Part shown: piece after piece, positions 47,901 to 58,875 of the stretch
Layout of the letters: every line of letters starts with the position of its first letter
Numbering within the stretch: position 1 is the first letter of the stretch
Origin: Brachionus koreanus
Lineage: Eukaryota; Rotifera; Eurotatoria; Ploima; Brachionidae
NCBI GenBank assembly: GCA_016987375.1
Contig: PJRA01000263.1
Coordinates: 3,829,444-3,893,443, forward strand
Reading direction: 5' to 3'
DNA length: 64,000 nt
Translations under genes and position numbers: made by a program
Notes under the pieces: model-generated
What the model saw: only the letters and a program-made list of their open reading frames with translations
What the model was told of the DNA's origin: nothing
Databases searched by the model: none

Positions 47901-48717
47901 CTACTTTTGGTTAACCAACATTTGGTTTTTAATTTAGTCTACCAACAAAAAAAAAATTATAATTAAATAATAATTTAAATTAGCTCAAATTTAAAGACAA
48001 TCCGAATATGCAATTTTCTGTTTTATTAAAGCTTTAAAATGATTATTAAAGTATAAAATTGAAAGTGAATGTCTATTGTTCTCAAAATTAATAAACATTT
48101 CAATTTTTGAAAAATGTTTTAGGATCAAGAAAAAATATAAGCTAAACCTACATGACAAAGCTTTTTTTTGTTTGATGAGATTACCCGTAGCTTATTATTT
48201 TTTTTACATTATTATTTCTATATGTATTCTTTACATAATATTTTATTAAAATCCTTTTAAATGATTATGAAATTTAACCATCCTTTGATAGCCTTCAATG
48301 AATTTCTAATAATTCATTGACTAGGTTATACAAAAATAAGGGTTTTGTTTATTGAATTTCTTTCTTTTAGAAAAATAAAAATTGTTTCACATATCACAAA
48401 ACATTATTGGTAATTGAATATTTTCAAGATTCTGATTAAAAATTGATCAATAATCTCTCAAATTAAAAAAAATTTTTTTAATAAAATTTCACATTTTTTT
48501 AGAATTAAAATAACTTTTTAGCGTAATCGTAATTACATGGGTAGATGAAAACTAGCAATTAAAGTTTATATTTTTAATAAAAGTTCAAAATTATCCATTA
48601 TTTGAAAAATTTATTAAATCACTTAAAAAAGAAATTTTAATTTAATATTGGTCCTAAAGATCTAGCCTAAAAATTTTTAAAAAATCCAGACTAGTTCTTT
48701 ATTCTAATTGTTCGTTT
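44905..48717. other. Intergenic stretch, one imperfect tandem repeat
   Basis: No gene was found in 3.8 kb. A short imperfect repeat built from TTGGTTAACC-like units lies at 47838-47945. Several frames (for example 45563-45751) are random. Confidence 0.5.
47838..47945. repeat. Imperfect tandem repeat of TTGGTTAACC units
   Basis: Two related blocks of about 50 bp follow each other: TTGGTTAACCTACACTTGGT with GACCAA, then TTGATTAGCCTACTTTTGGT with TAACCAA. Smaller TTTGGTT motifs lie between and after them. The inner TTGGTTAACCAA is palindromic. Origin unknown. Confidence 0.5.
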
Positions 48718-49947
48718 TTAATTTAAACCATCGTTGCCAGTTATTAATTTATACATAACATTTCCCATTTGAGCTGGCGAATTTGTGACTTCAACACCGG
48801 CTTCTTTTAAAGCGTTTATTTTGGCATCTGCACCGCCAGATTTACCCGAAATAATGGCTCCAGCATGGCCCATACGCCTGCCTGGCGGGGCCGAAACACC
48901 GGCAATAAATGAAACAACTGGTTTTTGCCTTGATCCAACATTATTTTTCTTCAAAAATTCAGCAGCTTGCTCTTCAGCAGATCCTCCAATCTCACCGATT
49001 AAAATGATACCTTGAGTCTTTGGATCTCTCAAGAAAACGTCTAAACAATCAATAAAATTAGTTCCATTAAATGGGTCACCACCGATTCCAACACACAACG
49101 ATTGTCCTAGGCCAACTCTGGTAGTCTGATGTACAGCTTCGTATGTCAAAGTGCCAGATCTTGATACTATACCAATGATGCCTGGTTTGTGAATATGACC
49201 AGGCATTATACCGATTTTACATTGACCTGGTGCAATAATACCCGGACAATTTGGCCCCACAAGTCTTTAACATCGACTATCAGTTTTTTTAATTTTTAAT
49301 TTTATAAATAAAAACCTTGATTTGTTCTGTTTTAGTATTTTTCGTTTGACTGTTACCATATCATGTTGAGGTATACCTTCGGTAATGCAAACAATTAGTG
49401 GAATCTCGGCATCTACTGCTTCTAATATTGCATTTGCAGCCCCTGGGGGTGGAACATAAATAACTGTTGCAGTAGCTCCAGTTTCTTCTTTAGCCTAAAG
49501 AAAGAAAATTAATTTTTTAAATTTTTTTTCAATATTTAAACTAAATACTTCAGCAACAGATTTGAAAACTGGTAATCCCAAGTGAGTAGTTCCAGCTTTA
49601 GCTGGTGAGACACCACCAACCATTCTTGTTCCATATTCAATAGCTTGCTGACTGTGAAAAGTGCCCTAATTAAGAAAATTTTCTTTTCGATTAGATCAAA
49701 ATGAATGTTTTTTTATTTACTTGTTTTCCAGTAAAACCTTGACAGATAACCTTGGTGTTAGAGTCAATTAGAAGGTTTTTCCGAGTCGAATCGTAAGCAT
49801 CTGATTCAATATTTCGAACAATTTTAAGTTGACTAACTTAAAAAAAAGAAAAAGATTTAAAAAAAGTAGACTAAATAACACCAGAGATTTTGGCATACCT
49901 TTGAGTAAATTTTTTAAATTTACCAAGTTTTTATTGAACCTTATCAT
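48718..49947 (-). CDS. SUCLG1: Succinyl-CoA ligase subunit alpha, mitochondrial
   Basis: Five exons (49947-49899, 49836-49721, 49665-49549, 49494-49316, 49264-48718) splice to 335 residues. The N-terminus [16 protein letters not shown] is basic and acid-free, as for a mitochondrial import signal. The CoA-binding fold follows ([40 protein letters not shown]), then [26 protein letters not shown] and [19 protein letters not shown]. The ligase domain has [16 protein letters not shown] and [15 protein letters not shown], in which His287 is the phosphorylated catalytic residue. The enzyme makes succinate and ATP or GTP from succinyl-CoA in the TCA cycle; the beta subunit is not in this window. All key residues are intact and the length is normal. 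Confidence 0.97.
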
Positions 49948-50469
49948 CTAAATTATAAGTTCATACTTAAAATTTATAAATCAAACTAAAATTGAATATT
50001 TTTTTCTCTCCCTGTAAACTTAAGATTTTTAAAACGACTTTTGATCATAAATAGATCATTTAATGGTGCTGTCTTACGCTGTTATTTTTTCATGTGTATA
50101 CTATAAGTAATCTAAAATAAGCATCATGTTAGCAAAAATGTTTGGTTAATATTTATTTTTATATTCGAAAGCGGCATATATGCTAGCTTTAAACTTATGT
50201 GAAGATTTTTTTCTATGAAATAATCAAAAATAATTAAACATTAAATCAATTTTTAAAAAAATTAAATTTATTTTGTTTTTTTTAGATTTTTAATTCATAA
50301 ATCAAAAAATTAGTTTTCAATATTTTAAATTTAATTAAATTATCTTGTGCTAGAATATGCATTGGTGTTCGACCCATTTTATTTGACTCTTTTTTTCAAT
50401 AAAATTAAATTGCTTTATAATATTTTTGATTTAATATATGATTAAAAAAAAAAAAAAAATTTAAATTAT

Positions 50470-50539
50470 TAAATAAAAAACAAATTAAGGAAGTAACAAA
50501 AGGGGTTCAAAAGACCCCTCCGGTCTGTGAGTATTTTAA
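50470..50539. repeat. TTAA-flanked MITE family A, one arm
   Basis: Reads as the arm with AAAGGGGTTC, AAAAGACCCCTCCGG and the end GAGTATTTTAA, matching in inverse the left arm at 43112-43160. The other arm is missing or unrecognisable. Confidence 0.6.
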
Positions 50540-50671
50540 GTAACAAAATATTTTTCTTATAAATTAGCTTTTTTTGGTAAAAATATTTTTGCTTTTTGCT
50601 TTTTTGTTATAAATTCAATAATAATTTTAAGAGGAATGTAAATTTTTTTTTCAAATATAAAACTTTAAAAA

Positions 50672-50880
50672 ATGGAATTCCAAGGTCTTAAACGAAAGAT
50701 AAACCTAGCAGCAATTAAGAAAAAATTTGAAGCATCAACCACTTAACCACCGAAAAAACAATATCAGATATTTGTAAGGAATTAAATGTAAAAAAAAGCA
50801 CAGTATCTGACTCGATCATAAAAAGAGAATGATTTGGACTTAATGTCAAAAAAGCAGGTAAAAATAACTAATTTTTTTGA
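50672..50880 (+). pseudogene. pogo/Tigger-like helix-turn-helix remnant
   Basis: From ATG 50672, broken frames spell LKRKINLAAIKKKFEAST, then TISDICKELNVKKSTVSD. This is the first CENP-B/pogo-type helix-turn-helix found in Tigger transposases and host proteins derived from them. Frameshifts after about residue 24 and the absence of a DDE domain mark it as a relic. Confidence 0.6.
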
Positions 50881-51420
50881 ATTAAAATCTTTTCCAACTT
50901 AATAATAATATCTGTTATTTTTTTAATAAAATTTTAATCATAAATTAAATTTTTTTTTCCACACTTAACTCGAACTTTTTGCTCAGACTCGACGAGTTCG
51001 ATTTTTAAATAATTTTTTAAAGTTAAGTTAGATCTACAATAATTAGTTTTTTTCAAAATAAATTTTATAACTATTTCTAAATTTATTTAAAGAAGAATTA
51101 TTGCACTATACAATTTTATTTAGTTTTTTTTTTAGCATGGTTAAAAAAAGTAAGGAATTTTTTTCAAATTTTTGGAGATATGAGAAATTCTCAAAGCTTA
51201 GTTTTAATGCTTTGAATTGAATGATACAAGTCTCCTAGATAATCAATCAAAAATTTTACGATTTGTTCCTTCAATTTTGACTGTAGCATTTTGTAATTTT
51301 TGATAAGCTTATGCATCAGTCGTTTTGCATTAGATTAAAGCAATAAACGGTTACACTTAAGTTGACATAAAAATCTTTAAAAAAAATATGTTTATTAAAT
51401 TATTCTGATATTATCATAGA

Positions 51421-52223
51421 ATGAGTAAACTTCAATTAACTTTGGCAATTTTTAAACCAGACATTAGCCTAAATGAACGAGCTGTTACGGTAAGTAGAAA
51501 TTTTCAAATTTTATTTTATTTTATTATTAAAAATTTAAAGGAAATTAGGAAAGTTATTTTAAAAGACAATTATTTGTTTGTTAGAACTAAATTTAATAAA
51601 CTGAGTTTGGAAAGGGCAAAAGAATTTTACAAAATTCATGAAAGTATTTTTTTTTCTAAGTCCTAATTTTTTATTCAATCTTAAGTGATTTAGTTTATTA
51701 AGATAAATTTTTCTTCAACCGATTGGTATATTCAATGTCAAGGTTGGTAAAATATTTCTATTAGGACTTTAAATATTAGAAAAATAAAAATTAATTGTTT
51801 CATTTTTATTCAAGCGGACCTATTTGGTGTCATATATTAGCAAGAGAAAATGCAATTAAAGAATGGAGAAAACTGATGGGTCCTACCAAAGTTTTTAAGT
51901 AAAAAAAATTCATGATTTCGTCAGATGTAATAATTTTATTTAAAGGACAATTTATGATGATCCCAATAGTCTACGCGGAAATTATGGATTGACTGATACC
52001 AGAAATACTCTTCATGGTTCAGGTATTATCATTAGAATTTTTTAGGTATTTCCGTAAAAATAAAGTTTTTTTTCCAGATTCGGACGAAACTGCAAGAGCT
52101 GAAATAAAATTCTTTTTTCAAGAATTTGATATTGATCAATGGTACGCCCAAGAGGAAATATTTTTTAGAGATGCCAATAATTTAATTTTTGATGAGAAAT
52201 CTTGTCAGCATAAAATTAAATGA
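51421..52223 (+). CDS. NME6: Nucleoside diphosphate kinase 6
   Basis: Six exons (51421-51489, 51541-51643, 51703-51742, 51815-51898, 51946-52022, 52078-52223) splice to 172 residues; one exon is only 40 bases. The start QLTLAIFKPD is the NDK beta1 strand with the nucleotide-contacting Lys. KFFFNRLVYSMSSGPIW, then WRKLMGPTKVFK and LRGNYGLTDTRNTLHGSDS follow. His122 in the last block is the phospho-histidine. 'MSSGP' and 'LMGPT.VF' and the extra C-terminal segment (FDIDQWYAQEEIFF) place it in the NME6 group rather than the hexameric NME1/2 group. NME6 is a mitochondrial, group II enzyme in mammals. All catalytic residues are present. AATAAA overlaps the region just after the stop (52224-52229). 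Confidence 0.93.
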
Positions 52224-53025
52224 AATAAAATATATTCAAAAATTATTCAATTAATTTTTATATATTAAAATTTAAAAATCAAGTTTCTTTAAGTCTAATG
52301 AAAAACCGACTCAAATGAAAGTTATTAAAAGACAGTTTTTAGGTTTTTAAATAAAGCTATTATAAAAAAGTCATGAACTTTATAGAATACTACTTTTTTG
52401 TTTAAAGTAGACTAAAACAATTGATGAGATAAAACATTTGTGATATTTTTTTGCTTTTTTTTTAACCAGCTTCTCATTTTTGAATCTATTCAGTTCATAT
52501 AGTAGTTTTTAGTAAGTCGTCTTTCAAATAAATAAATTTGCCGAACTTTTAATCAAGTATTAAATAAATTAAATTATTTTTTAAAAAATTATGAGATTTT
52601 TTTATATATTTTTGAAGCTTTTTTATTTATTTATATGTTTAATTATTGTTTAATTATTCAAATTATTCATGGAACAAAGAATAATCATATTTAGCTATTT
52701 GAGTTAAAATATTTTAAAAAATTTTGATTTGCGAATTGCTTGAGAGCTAGTAGTTGTCACACCCTGCAATTTCTATTATTTTTTGTTTTATTAAATACCG
52801 TAAAATTTCCTCTTTAATGCTTTTTTAAGAATAGCAGGAGACAATTGGTTCTATTTCTTAAAAATTTTTTTTGATAAAAAGTAATTACGAACAGTCGTTT
52901 TTGAGTCGATCTTTTAAGTCTCCAATGTTACTAGCTGGATGATGAATTGAAAATAATTTTTAGATAAGTTAAGATTATACTATTTAGTCAGTCAAAATAA
53001 TTTTATCAGTACAAGTCAACTTTTT

Positions 53026-53261
53026 TTAACACACAAAGGCCGGAGGGGTCTTTTAAACTCATTTTGTTACTTCTTTTATTTGTTTTTTATTGAATAATTT
53101 AGATTTTTTTTTTGATTTTTTTTCAATCATATCTTAAATCAAAAATATTATAAAATTATTAAATTATTATTACAAAACAATTTAATTTTATTGAAAAAAA
53201 GAAAAAAAAAACGAGTCAAATAAAATGGGACCAAAAATCCCTCCGGCCTTTGAGAGTTTAA
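53026..53261. repeat. TTAA-flanked MITE family A, full copy
   Basis: TTAA at both ends (53026-53029 and 53258-53261). The left terminus CACACAAAGGCCGGAGGGG and the right terminus CCCTCCGGCCTTTGAGAG are inverted repeats. Length (236 bp) and internal blocks agree with the copy at 43109-43343, so both belong to one family, with about a third of the interior homopolymer-rich. Confidence 0.8.
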
Positions 53262-53289
53262 CTTTTTTTTATTTATCAATAAAAAAAAT

Positions 53290-53620
53290 CTTCAAATTGT
53301 AAATCATTATGCCCAATAGTCTTTGGGAATCTATCAGTGAGTAATTCGATTCTTCTCTTGTATCATTCAGGGCAAAGTCTAGTGTTATTCTTAATGACAC
53401 AAACTTAGCTTTCGGCTGACCAAAGAAGGATATTTTCATTGAAGTGAAACATACATTCGTTCTAATTGTTCACAGTTAAGTTAAGAATTTATTGCTCTTC
53501 CGTCTGAAAATAGCTTAAAGTGAATTAGCGCTTGGAAATTACACCAAATACTCAACACCATTTTTAATCGGTTCTCTTTCAACAATCATTTCAACAATCA
53601 TGGTACAATCATTTTATCAT
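53290..53620 (-). pseudogene. mariner transposase relic, catalytic part
   Basis: On the minus strand the phrases VLSIWCNFQALIHFKLFSDG, RAINSQL and CEQLERMYVSLQ, then KYPSLVSRKLSL match the part of a mariner transposase that reads 'W...G.IH.ELLP.G..IN...Y..QLDRL' and 'KRPALVNRK'. The catalytic block that should follow is lost in stops and frameshifts. Confidence 0.7.
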
Positions 53621-54059
53621 AATTTCGAAAATAGTCTGAAAAATCGCTATTTTGGAGGATTTTTTAAGTAGTTTCTTATAAATTTCTATGCATCTTTTTG
53701 AATTTCGAAATTTGTCAAATCATGAGAAGCAACTCGGCAATGTCTTATAACTTTGTTAATCAGAATAAGATGACATGATACCGTCAAATGTGATGTGTCA
53801 TTTTATAATTGGAAATTAATAAACCTGTGGTTACTCTCAACAACCATACACAGAGCATTTTGATCCAGAACCCTTTTTCCTCTGAAAGCTCATCTAATTA
53901 AAAATTTAAATCAATATTGAACCTTCTTAATTTAAGCTTCCATTGGACATATTTAACGAGTTACAATTGTTGTTGCCAAGCATTTTTTTCCATGAATGAT
54001 GTTTTTTTTTTTTGGACGTTTAAACATGCGCCCCGTATTGCAGAGATATTTTGAAGATT

Positions 54060-54140
54060 TTTCCACCCTCAGTGGGTTTTGAACCCTCAATCCTCTGCTT
54101 GCATGACTAACACGCAAACCGCTCGGCTATACGGGCTATA
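54060..54140 (-). repeat. tRNA-like segment, probable tRNA pseudogene or SINE head
   Basis: The minus strand reads TATAGCCGAGCGGTTTGCGT, then AGTCATGCAAGC and GGGTTCAAAACCC. The first block fits an A box (TRGCNNAGYNGG), the last a B box (GGTTCAANNCC), at roughly tRNA spacing. The T stem (GGG/CCC) is intact, but the acceptor arms do not pair, so it is not a functional tRNA. Confidence 0.5.
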
Positions 54141-54807
54141 AATGATGTAACAGTACCGAAATTCCGAAATTTACATTCAAAGCTTTCATTTTATAAAATT
54201 TTTTCGAATAAATAAACAACGAAATAGACAAATTTTGAATCCCGTCATCATTCAATTCTGTTTATTTTTTATTTTGCTTTATTTATCATCATTAAAACTA
54301 ATCTATAAATTTTTTGTCTTTCTATTAGATCCATTTAAAGATTAGCAAAGAAACAATTAAGCATCATCAGCAACGATTTAAATACTTTCGACAAGTTATT
54401 AATGAATATTACAAACAAAAAGTATCCAAATAATACATTACACAATACTTCTAACCAGTTTGATACTGAATCACTCATCACAACTCTATGTTTTGCTGTT
54501 TTGTTATTTTCAATCAAGAATTTAATATTTCTCATAGAAAAGACAAAAAAAATTTCAATTTAATCTATTATGTATGAATGTATTGCTATAAAAATACAAA
54601 ATATTAATGAATAAATTATTTAAGAAATTAAATTTTTTTTTATATATATATTTTTAGCCCAAGTCGGTTAAAATTAAAAGCAAATTATCTTTTTTTCCTA
54701 GCTAATCAAAAATCTCTGCATAAGACAATTTTAAACTAATTAAATTTTTAGAAAAAAAAGTACGTAGTTCCAACAACATCCAAAGGTTTAATGATTAAAA
54801 ATTAATT

Positions 54808-57800
54808 ATGTCATTAAACTATTTAAAGAAATTTTTGTTTTTGAGTCCAACAATCAATTTAAAAGATTTATCAAACTCGAAATTGCTTTCTAATGTATTA
54901 ACAGCAATTGAATTGAGCATAAATTCGCAAAAATCAAACGAATTGATACAAATTGTTGATGACTTTTTAAAATTTTACAGTGATCTTCACTTAAAAAGTG
55001 CACATACAAACCGATTAAGACCTAATGCCGATTGTGTAATCTTTTATTTGGCTTGTTGTGCAAGAAAAAGCAAAGATGAGTCATTTTCTCACAAAAGTAT
55101 CTAAACAAAGAAATTTTGTCAGAAAATCAACAAAATTTTTTTTTAGTCTATGAATTATTTACTGAAGTTAGTGAAACAACGGCTCATTTATTTGCTTATG
55201 AGCACTACTGGCATATAGTTCTTCAAATCGAAAAGATTAAAAACTCATCTGAATCAAATCAAGATCAAATGGCTGTCGATGAAAACAAAAGTCCAAAGTG
55301 CATTGGAAGAGGCCATAAAAAAGCTCTCATTAATTGGTTTTACAACAAAAATGAACTTGATCTTATTAAACTAATCACTCAATATAGACATATGTACAAT
55401 TGGACGATCAAAGATATTCTTAAATTAATTCACATGAGACCAAAAAACGAAGGTAATTTGGAAGAAAAATTAGTGCTATTTTGGTTTTTAAATTTTTTTA
55501 TTCATTTGTTTAATTAAATAATTAGGAGCTAATAATTAGACTGTGTAGAATGAATCTTTCATTTTTGATTTTTCAAATCCTTCTTTTCACATAAACTATA
55601 AATTAATGAAAAAAAAAATAAATTTTAATTTGGAAAATTTACAAAAATTTTCCATAATTTCATAGGAAAAAGTTTAATTTTTGCTTTTCTTTTTTTATTT
55701 CATAAAAGTGCAACTATAATTCTAAATTTGTTCAAATAATTGATGTATTCTAGTTTCCAAGCTGAAATTAACTGACACCGAGATATCTGTTTAGCTAACT
55801 TTTTTTGTTTAATTTCAAAATGAACAAATTTTAACTTTTTCCAATAAAATTTTGTAAGTTGTTGTTAGATAGAACTCATATCAAAGACGGCAAATGTTTT
55901 TTTGATAAAAAGAAGTCTAATTAATTTAAATTTGATTCAAATATAGATATCTGTGTATTTTGAATAATAATAGTTAATATCCCACGGTCAACTATTCTAA
56001 TATTTTAGTCTAAATAAGTCTACTATGACAGGAAGACTAACATATTCCTGTCATAGTAGACTTTTATTTTTTTAGTTATACCGACATTATCCCAGTCTGT
56101 TTTTGAATTGGTTGATGCAACTTGCTGTCACAAGCGACGTTAGCATCCATTTATTTACTTCAACACCATCAAAAAAAAATTTTAAGGAATCTGAAAAAGA
56201 AATCTGCGATTGCTTAACATTTTGTCTTGCTTTGCTTTTGATTGATTGTCTTGCTTAACATTTTGTTAGGTGCGAGCAAATTCGATGCTTTGCTCCCCTG
56301 CCATTCGATGCCTATCTCCTCCACTTGGTCCTTCATTATTCTGAACTGAACTCATAAGCTCCACATTCTAAAACCAATTGACATGATTATATTTGCATGA
56401 TTATATGTGAATTTTATAAAATTTAACCATATCTATACGCTGTCGCCTTTTTTTAACAGTTTCTAGTCCCAAATAGCTAGCCTTGACTCATAATTAAAAC
56501 TTTTTATTTGTGGAACAAGTTAAGTTGCTCGTATTTTTACTTGTTCTATTCTAAATATATCCTTTTTTAAATAAGGATTCCAGACAGGCACACATTATTA
56601 ACACAGCTATCGATTTGATCATTTCATTTGAGTTTGTTGTTTGCGAAATGCTATCAATCGCCTTCGAAAAATCTAAAAATACTAACACAGCAACTGAATC
56701 CTCTACTCAAGATCACAGCGTAATCAGAGTTGTTTAAAAGTCCAAGTCAAAATCTCTTTAAGTTAAATTTTTTTTTAATTTTTAAATTATTATCAAAAAA
56801 AATTAACTTTAATTTTAGTCAATGGTTAATTTTAAATATATAATATATATAATATATATTATATTTCTATTTTTTCTTCATGATAGTAAAATCTGGACTT
56901 TTTTTAACAAAAAATAAAATTAAAAGTCCGGACTCGGACTTGGCTTGAGACTTGTGACTTTTAAACAACTCTGAATGTATTATAAAGAGTTTTTAGCAAG
57001 TTGGTTAAACAGGGTTTAACAAGCATAAACCAATGTTCGTCAATCGACAGTAATTGTTTTAATAAATGCCTTACCATTTGATCTAGCTTCTCCATTATTT
57101 TTATTAGTACCAAAATATTTGCATTGACCTTATAAAGACTATTAATTTTATACTTGCATACTAAGCATACATAGCACGGTGTAAAGTGTTAAATATTTTT
57201 GGTGAAAAATTTATCTTTTTTAAACATTAACTTTAAAAAAATGTCCAAAAAAGAAAACATTTTTTATGCTTATATAAATCTCAGCAAAAATATATTTTAA
57301 GATATAATTTAATTTATAAACTAATAAAAATTTTAAGGAACCTGAAAAAAAATTTGAATTTTTTCTTTTTAATTATTTGACCATAATCTATTCATACTAA
57401 AAATCAGTAAAATTTTTTTCCTAAAATTTTTTTTAATTTAAGGACATGATTTAATAATGAAATATGTCTTTTATGGATATCGAAACGTTCAAAATGAATG
57501 CTCAGAAACTAACTTAAATTTAATGGATTATTTACATGATTTTGAAAAAGTATTTTTTTAGATTTTTTATCAATAAAAATTATCTATCCATTATTATTTA
57601 AGTTAAAATTTGTAAAATATGGACAAGAAGCAGTTGAAATTATTCGAAAACACAACTTGTATCTCGAACACATTCCTTCAAGAATTTTTAAATTCAAAGA
57701 AGTAAACAGATTTTTTTCCAATCTATTTTAAAGCATAAAAAATTTAGATTTGGCCAAGTCTAATTGAAAAAATGAATATTGAAGATTTTTACGAAAATTT

Positions 57801-58875
57801 ATACCAAATTTTAAAAAAAGAAATAATTAAAGCCAATTCACCAATTGAAAAGTTTATTTTTGATAAAATTTTGAATCGTGAGAATCCGGATTATTCTCGC
57901 ATGAGCCCAATATCAAACTGCCTCGCCTCACAAATAACCGAACACTACATAATTCAAAAACAATCCAAGCAATTAAGACTCAGATCCAACTCGACTACAA
58001 TTGAAGAAAATTCAATTCAGGAAAATTTAAGAAATTTTTTTTGGAACGCATTCAAAAATTCCATTCTCCTAGTAAAATTTTTAAAAATTATTTTTCATTT
58101 AATTAAAAAATATAAAATCTTAAGAATAAATCTCAACTGAAATCTTATTTTAATTCAAAAAGAGTGATGATAGTTGTCGAAATAAATCCTCAAATGAGAA
58201 ATGCAACCACTCTTGGACTAAATTATCTAAGTCCACTGGAAACAAGCTCAGCAATTCTTTTGACTCTTTATTATTTAAACACAGATCCAAACAATGTAGA
58301 TTTTTTTGTAGCGTCAGACAGGCTTAGTCGAGTTGAACTAGCTGATAAAAACTCTCATTCAGAACCTAATTTGGGAACAATTGATCATTTACTCCAAGGC
58401 GTAAATATAAATGATGGTGAAGTTTGAATCAGTTTTTAATATAAAAGGCATATTTTTGTTATTATTTCAATTTTAAGTTTTAAATGAAAATTGATTCACA
58501 CTTCACAATTTTTAGATATTTAACTTTTGTTTTTTTTTTCACTTTATATTTTAAATAAAGTTTGTCTCTATCGAAAAAAATCCCACAGACAAAATATTTG
58601 AATGGACCCTACAAAACAAAAAGTTCTACGACGTTTTTGTTTTTTTAGTTAGCTCGGACCAAGGAAATAAAAAAATTCAATTTGAAATGGACTTTGTTCG
58701 AGCCAACACAATCTCTAAGGATTCAAAATTAGTTGTTGTTAATTTGACTGGAAAAAACTCGGAAGCTTCCTCTGAAAATGGGTTTATTACTCCTTCATCA
58801 CTTGATCTTTACATTAACGGATGGAATTTCGATACACATTTTATCATGGAATCTTTTTTAAAAGAAATTTTTTAG
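54808..58875 (+). CDS. RO60: Ro60/TROVE-domain RNA-binding protein
   Basis: Seven exons (54808-55096, 55147-55452, 57443-57549, 57603-57701, 57748-58071, 58125-58421, 58561-58875) splice to 578 residues. The TROVE HEAT-repeat ring gives LNYLKKFLFLSPTINLKD, DCVIFYLACCARKSKDES, YELFTEVSETTAHLFAYEHY and GRGHKKALINWFYNK, then WTIKDILKLIHMRPKNEG and EAVEIIRKHNLYLEHIPS. This is the order seen in vertebrate Ro60, which binds misfolded small RNAs and Y RNAs. The C-terminal von Willebrand A domain starts SKRVMIVVEINPQM, in which the metal-site motif DxSxS is replaced by E394-x-N396-x-Q398. It ends with YDVFVFLVSSDQGNKK and a hydrophobic last helix. The second intron (about 2 kb) holds repeat remnants. 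The C-terminal domain is diverged, the TROVE part clear. Confidence 0.88.
56016..56063. repeat. Perfect 19-bp inverted repeat (hairpin)
   Basis: AAGTCTACTATGACAGGAA at 56016-56034 and its exact reverse complement at 56045-56063 are separated by ten bases. Such a stem is improbable by chance; it may be a relic of a fold-back element or a structured RNA in the intron. Confidence 0.85.
56560..56720 (-). pseudogene. LINE C-terminal fragment
   Basis: The minus strand reads FANNKLK.NDQIDSCVNNV, the same segment found at 60876-60960 (VNNKLKWNDQIDNCVNKANN). It is a short dead piece of a CR1/jockey-like reverse transcriptase C-terminus. Confidence 0.55.
56724..56974. repeat. Inverted-repeat element with AT microsatellite core
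   Basis: The left end TCAGAGTTGTTTAAAAGTC and the right end GACTTTTAAACAACTCTGA are inverted repeats, with more diverged AGTCCAAGTC/GACTTGG-type blocks inside. The centre is a (TATA)n tract near 56840-56866. Non-coding; inserted in LINE-derived intron sequence. Confidence 0.7.

Larger units (their letters stand above)
49948..51420. other. Intergenic stretch with a half MITE and a pogo-like remnant
   Basis: Contains the two repeat features listed at 50470 and 50672; otherwise AT-rich and empty. Divergent upstream regions of SUCLG1 and NME6. Confidence 0.5.
52224..54807. other. Intergenic stretch with several mobile-element remnants
   Basis: Holds the MITE at 53026-53261, the mariner relic at 53300-53620 and the tRNA-like segment at about 54060-54140, listed separately. 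The rest is AT-rich and shows no gene. Confidence 0.5.
55453..57442 (+). other. Intron 2 of the Ro60 gene, repeat-rich
   Basis: Contains a perfect hairpin (56016-56063), LINE fragments (56560-56720), an inverted-repeat element (56724-56974) with an AT microsatellite, and no other coding sequence. Confidence 0.7.

Noticed and set aside
58142..58152. Acceptor AAAAAG at 58151 as the start of Ro60 exon 6
   Set aside because: It puts the next exon out of frame. The acceptor at 58124 (TTAAG) gives an open frame and a better match to Ro60.
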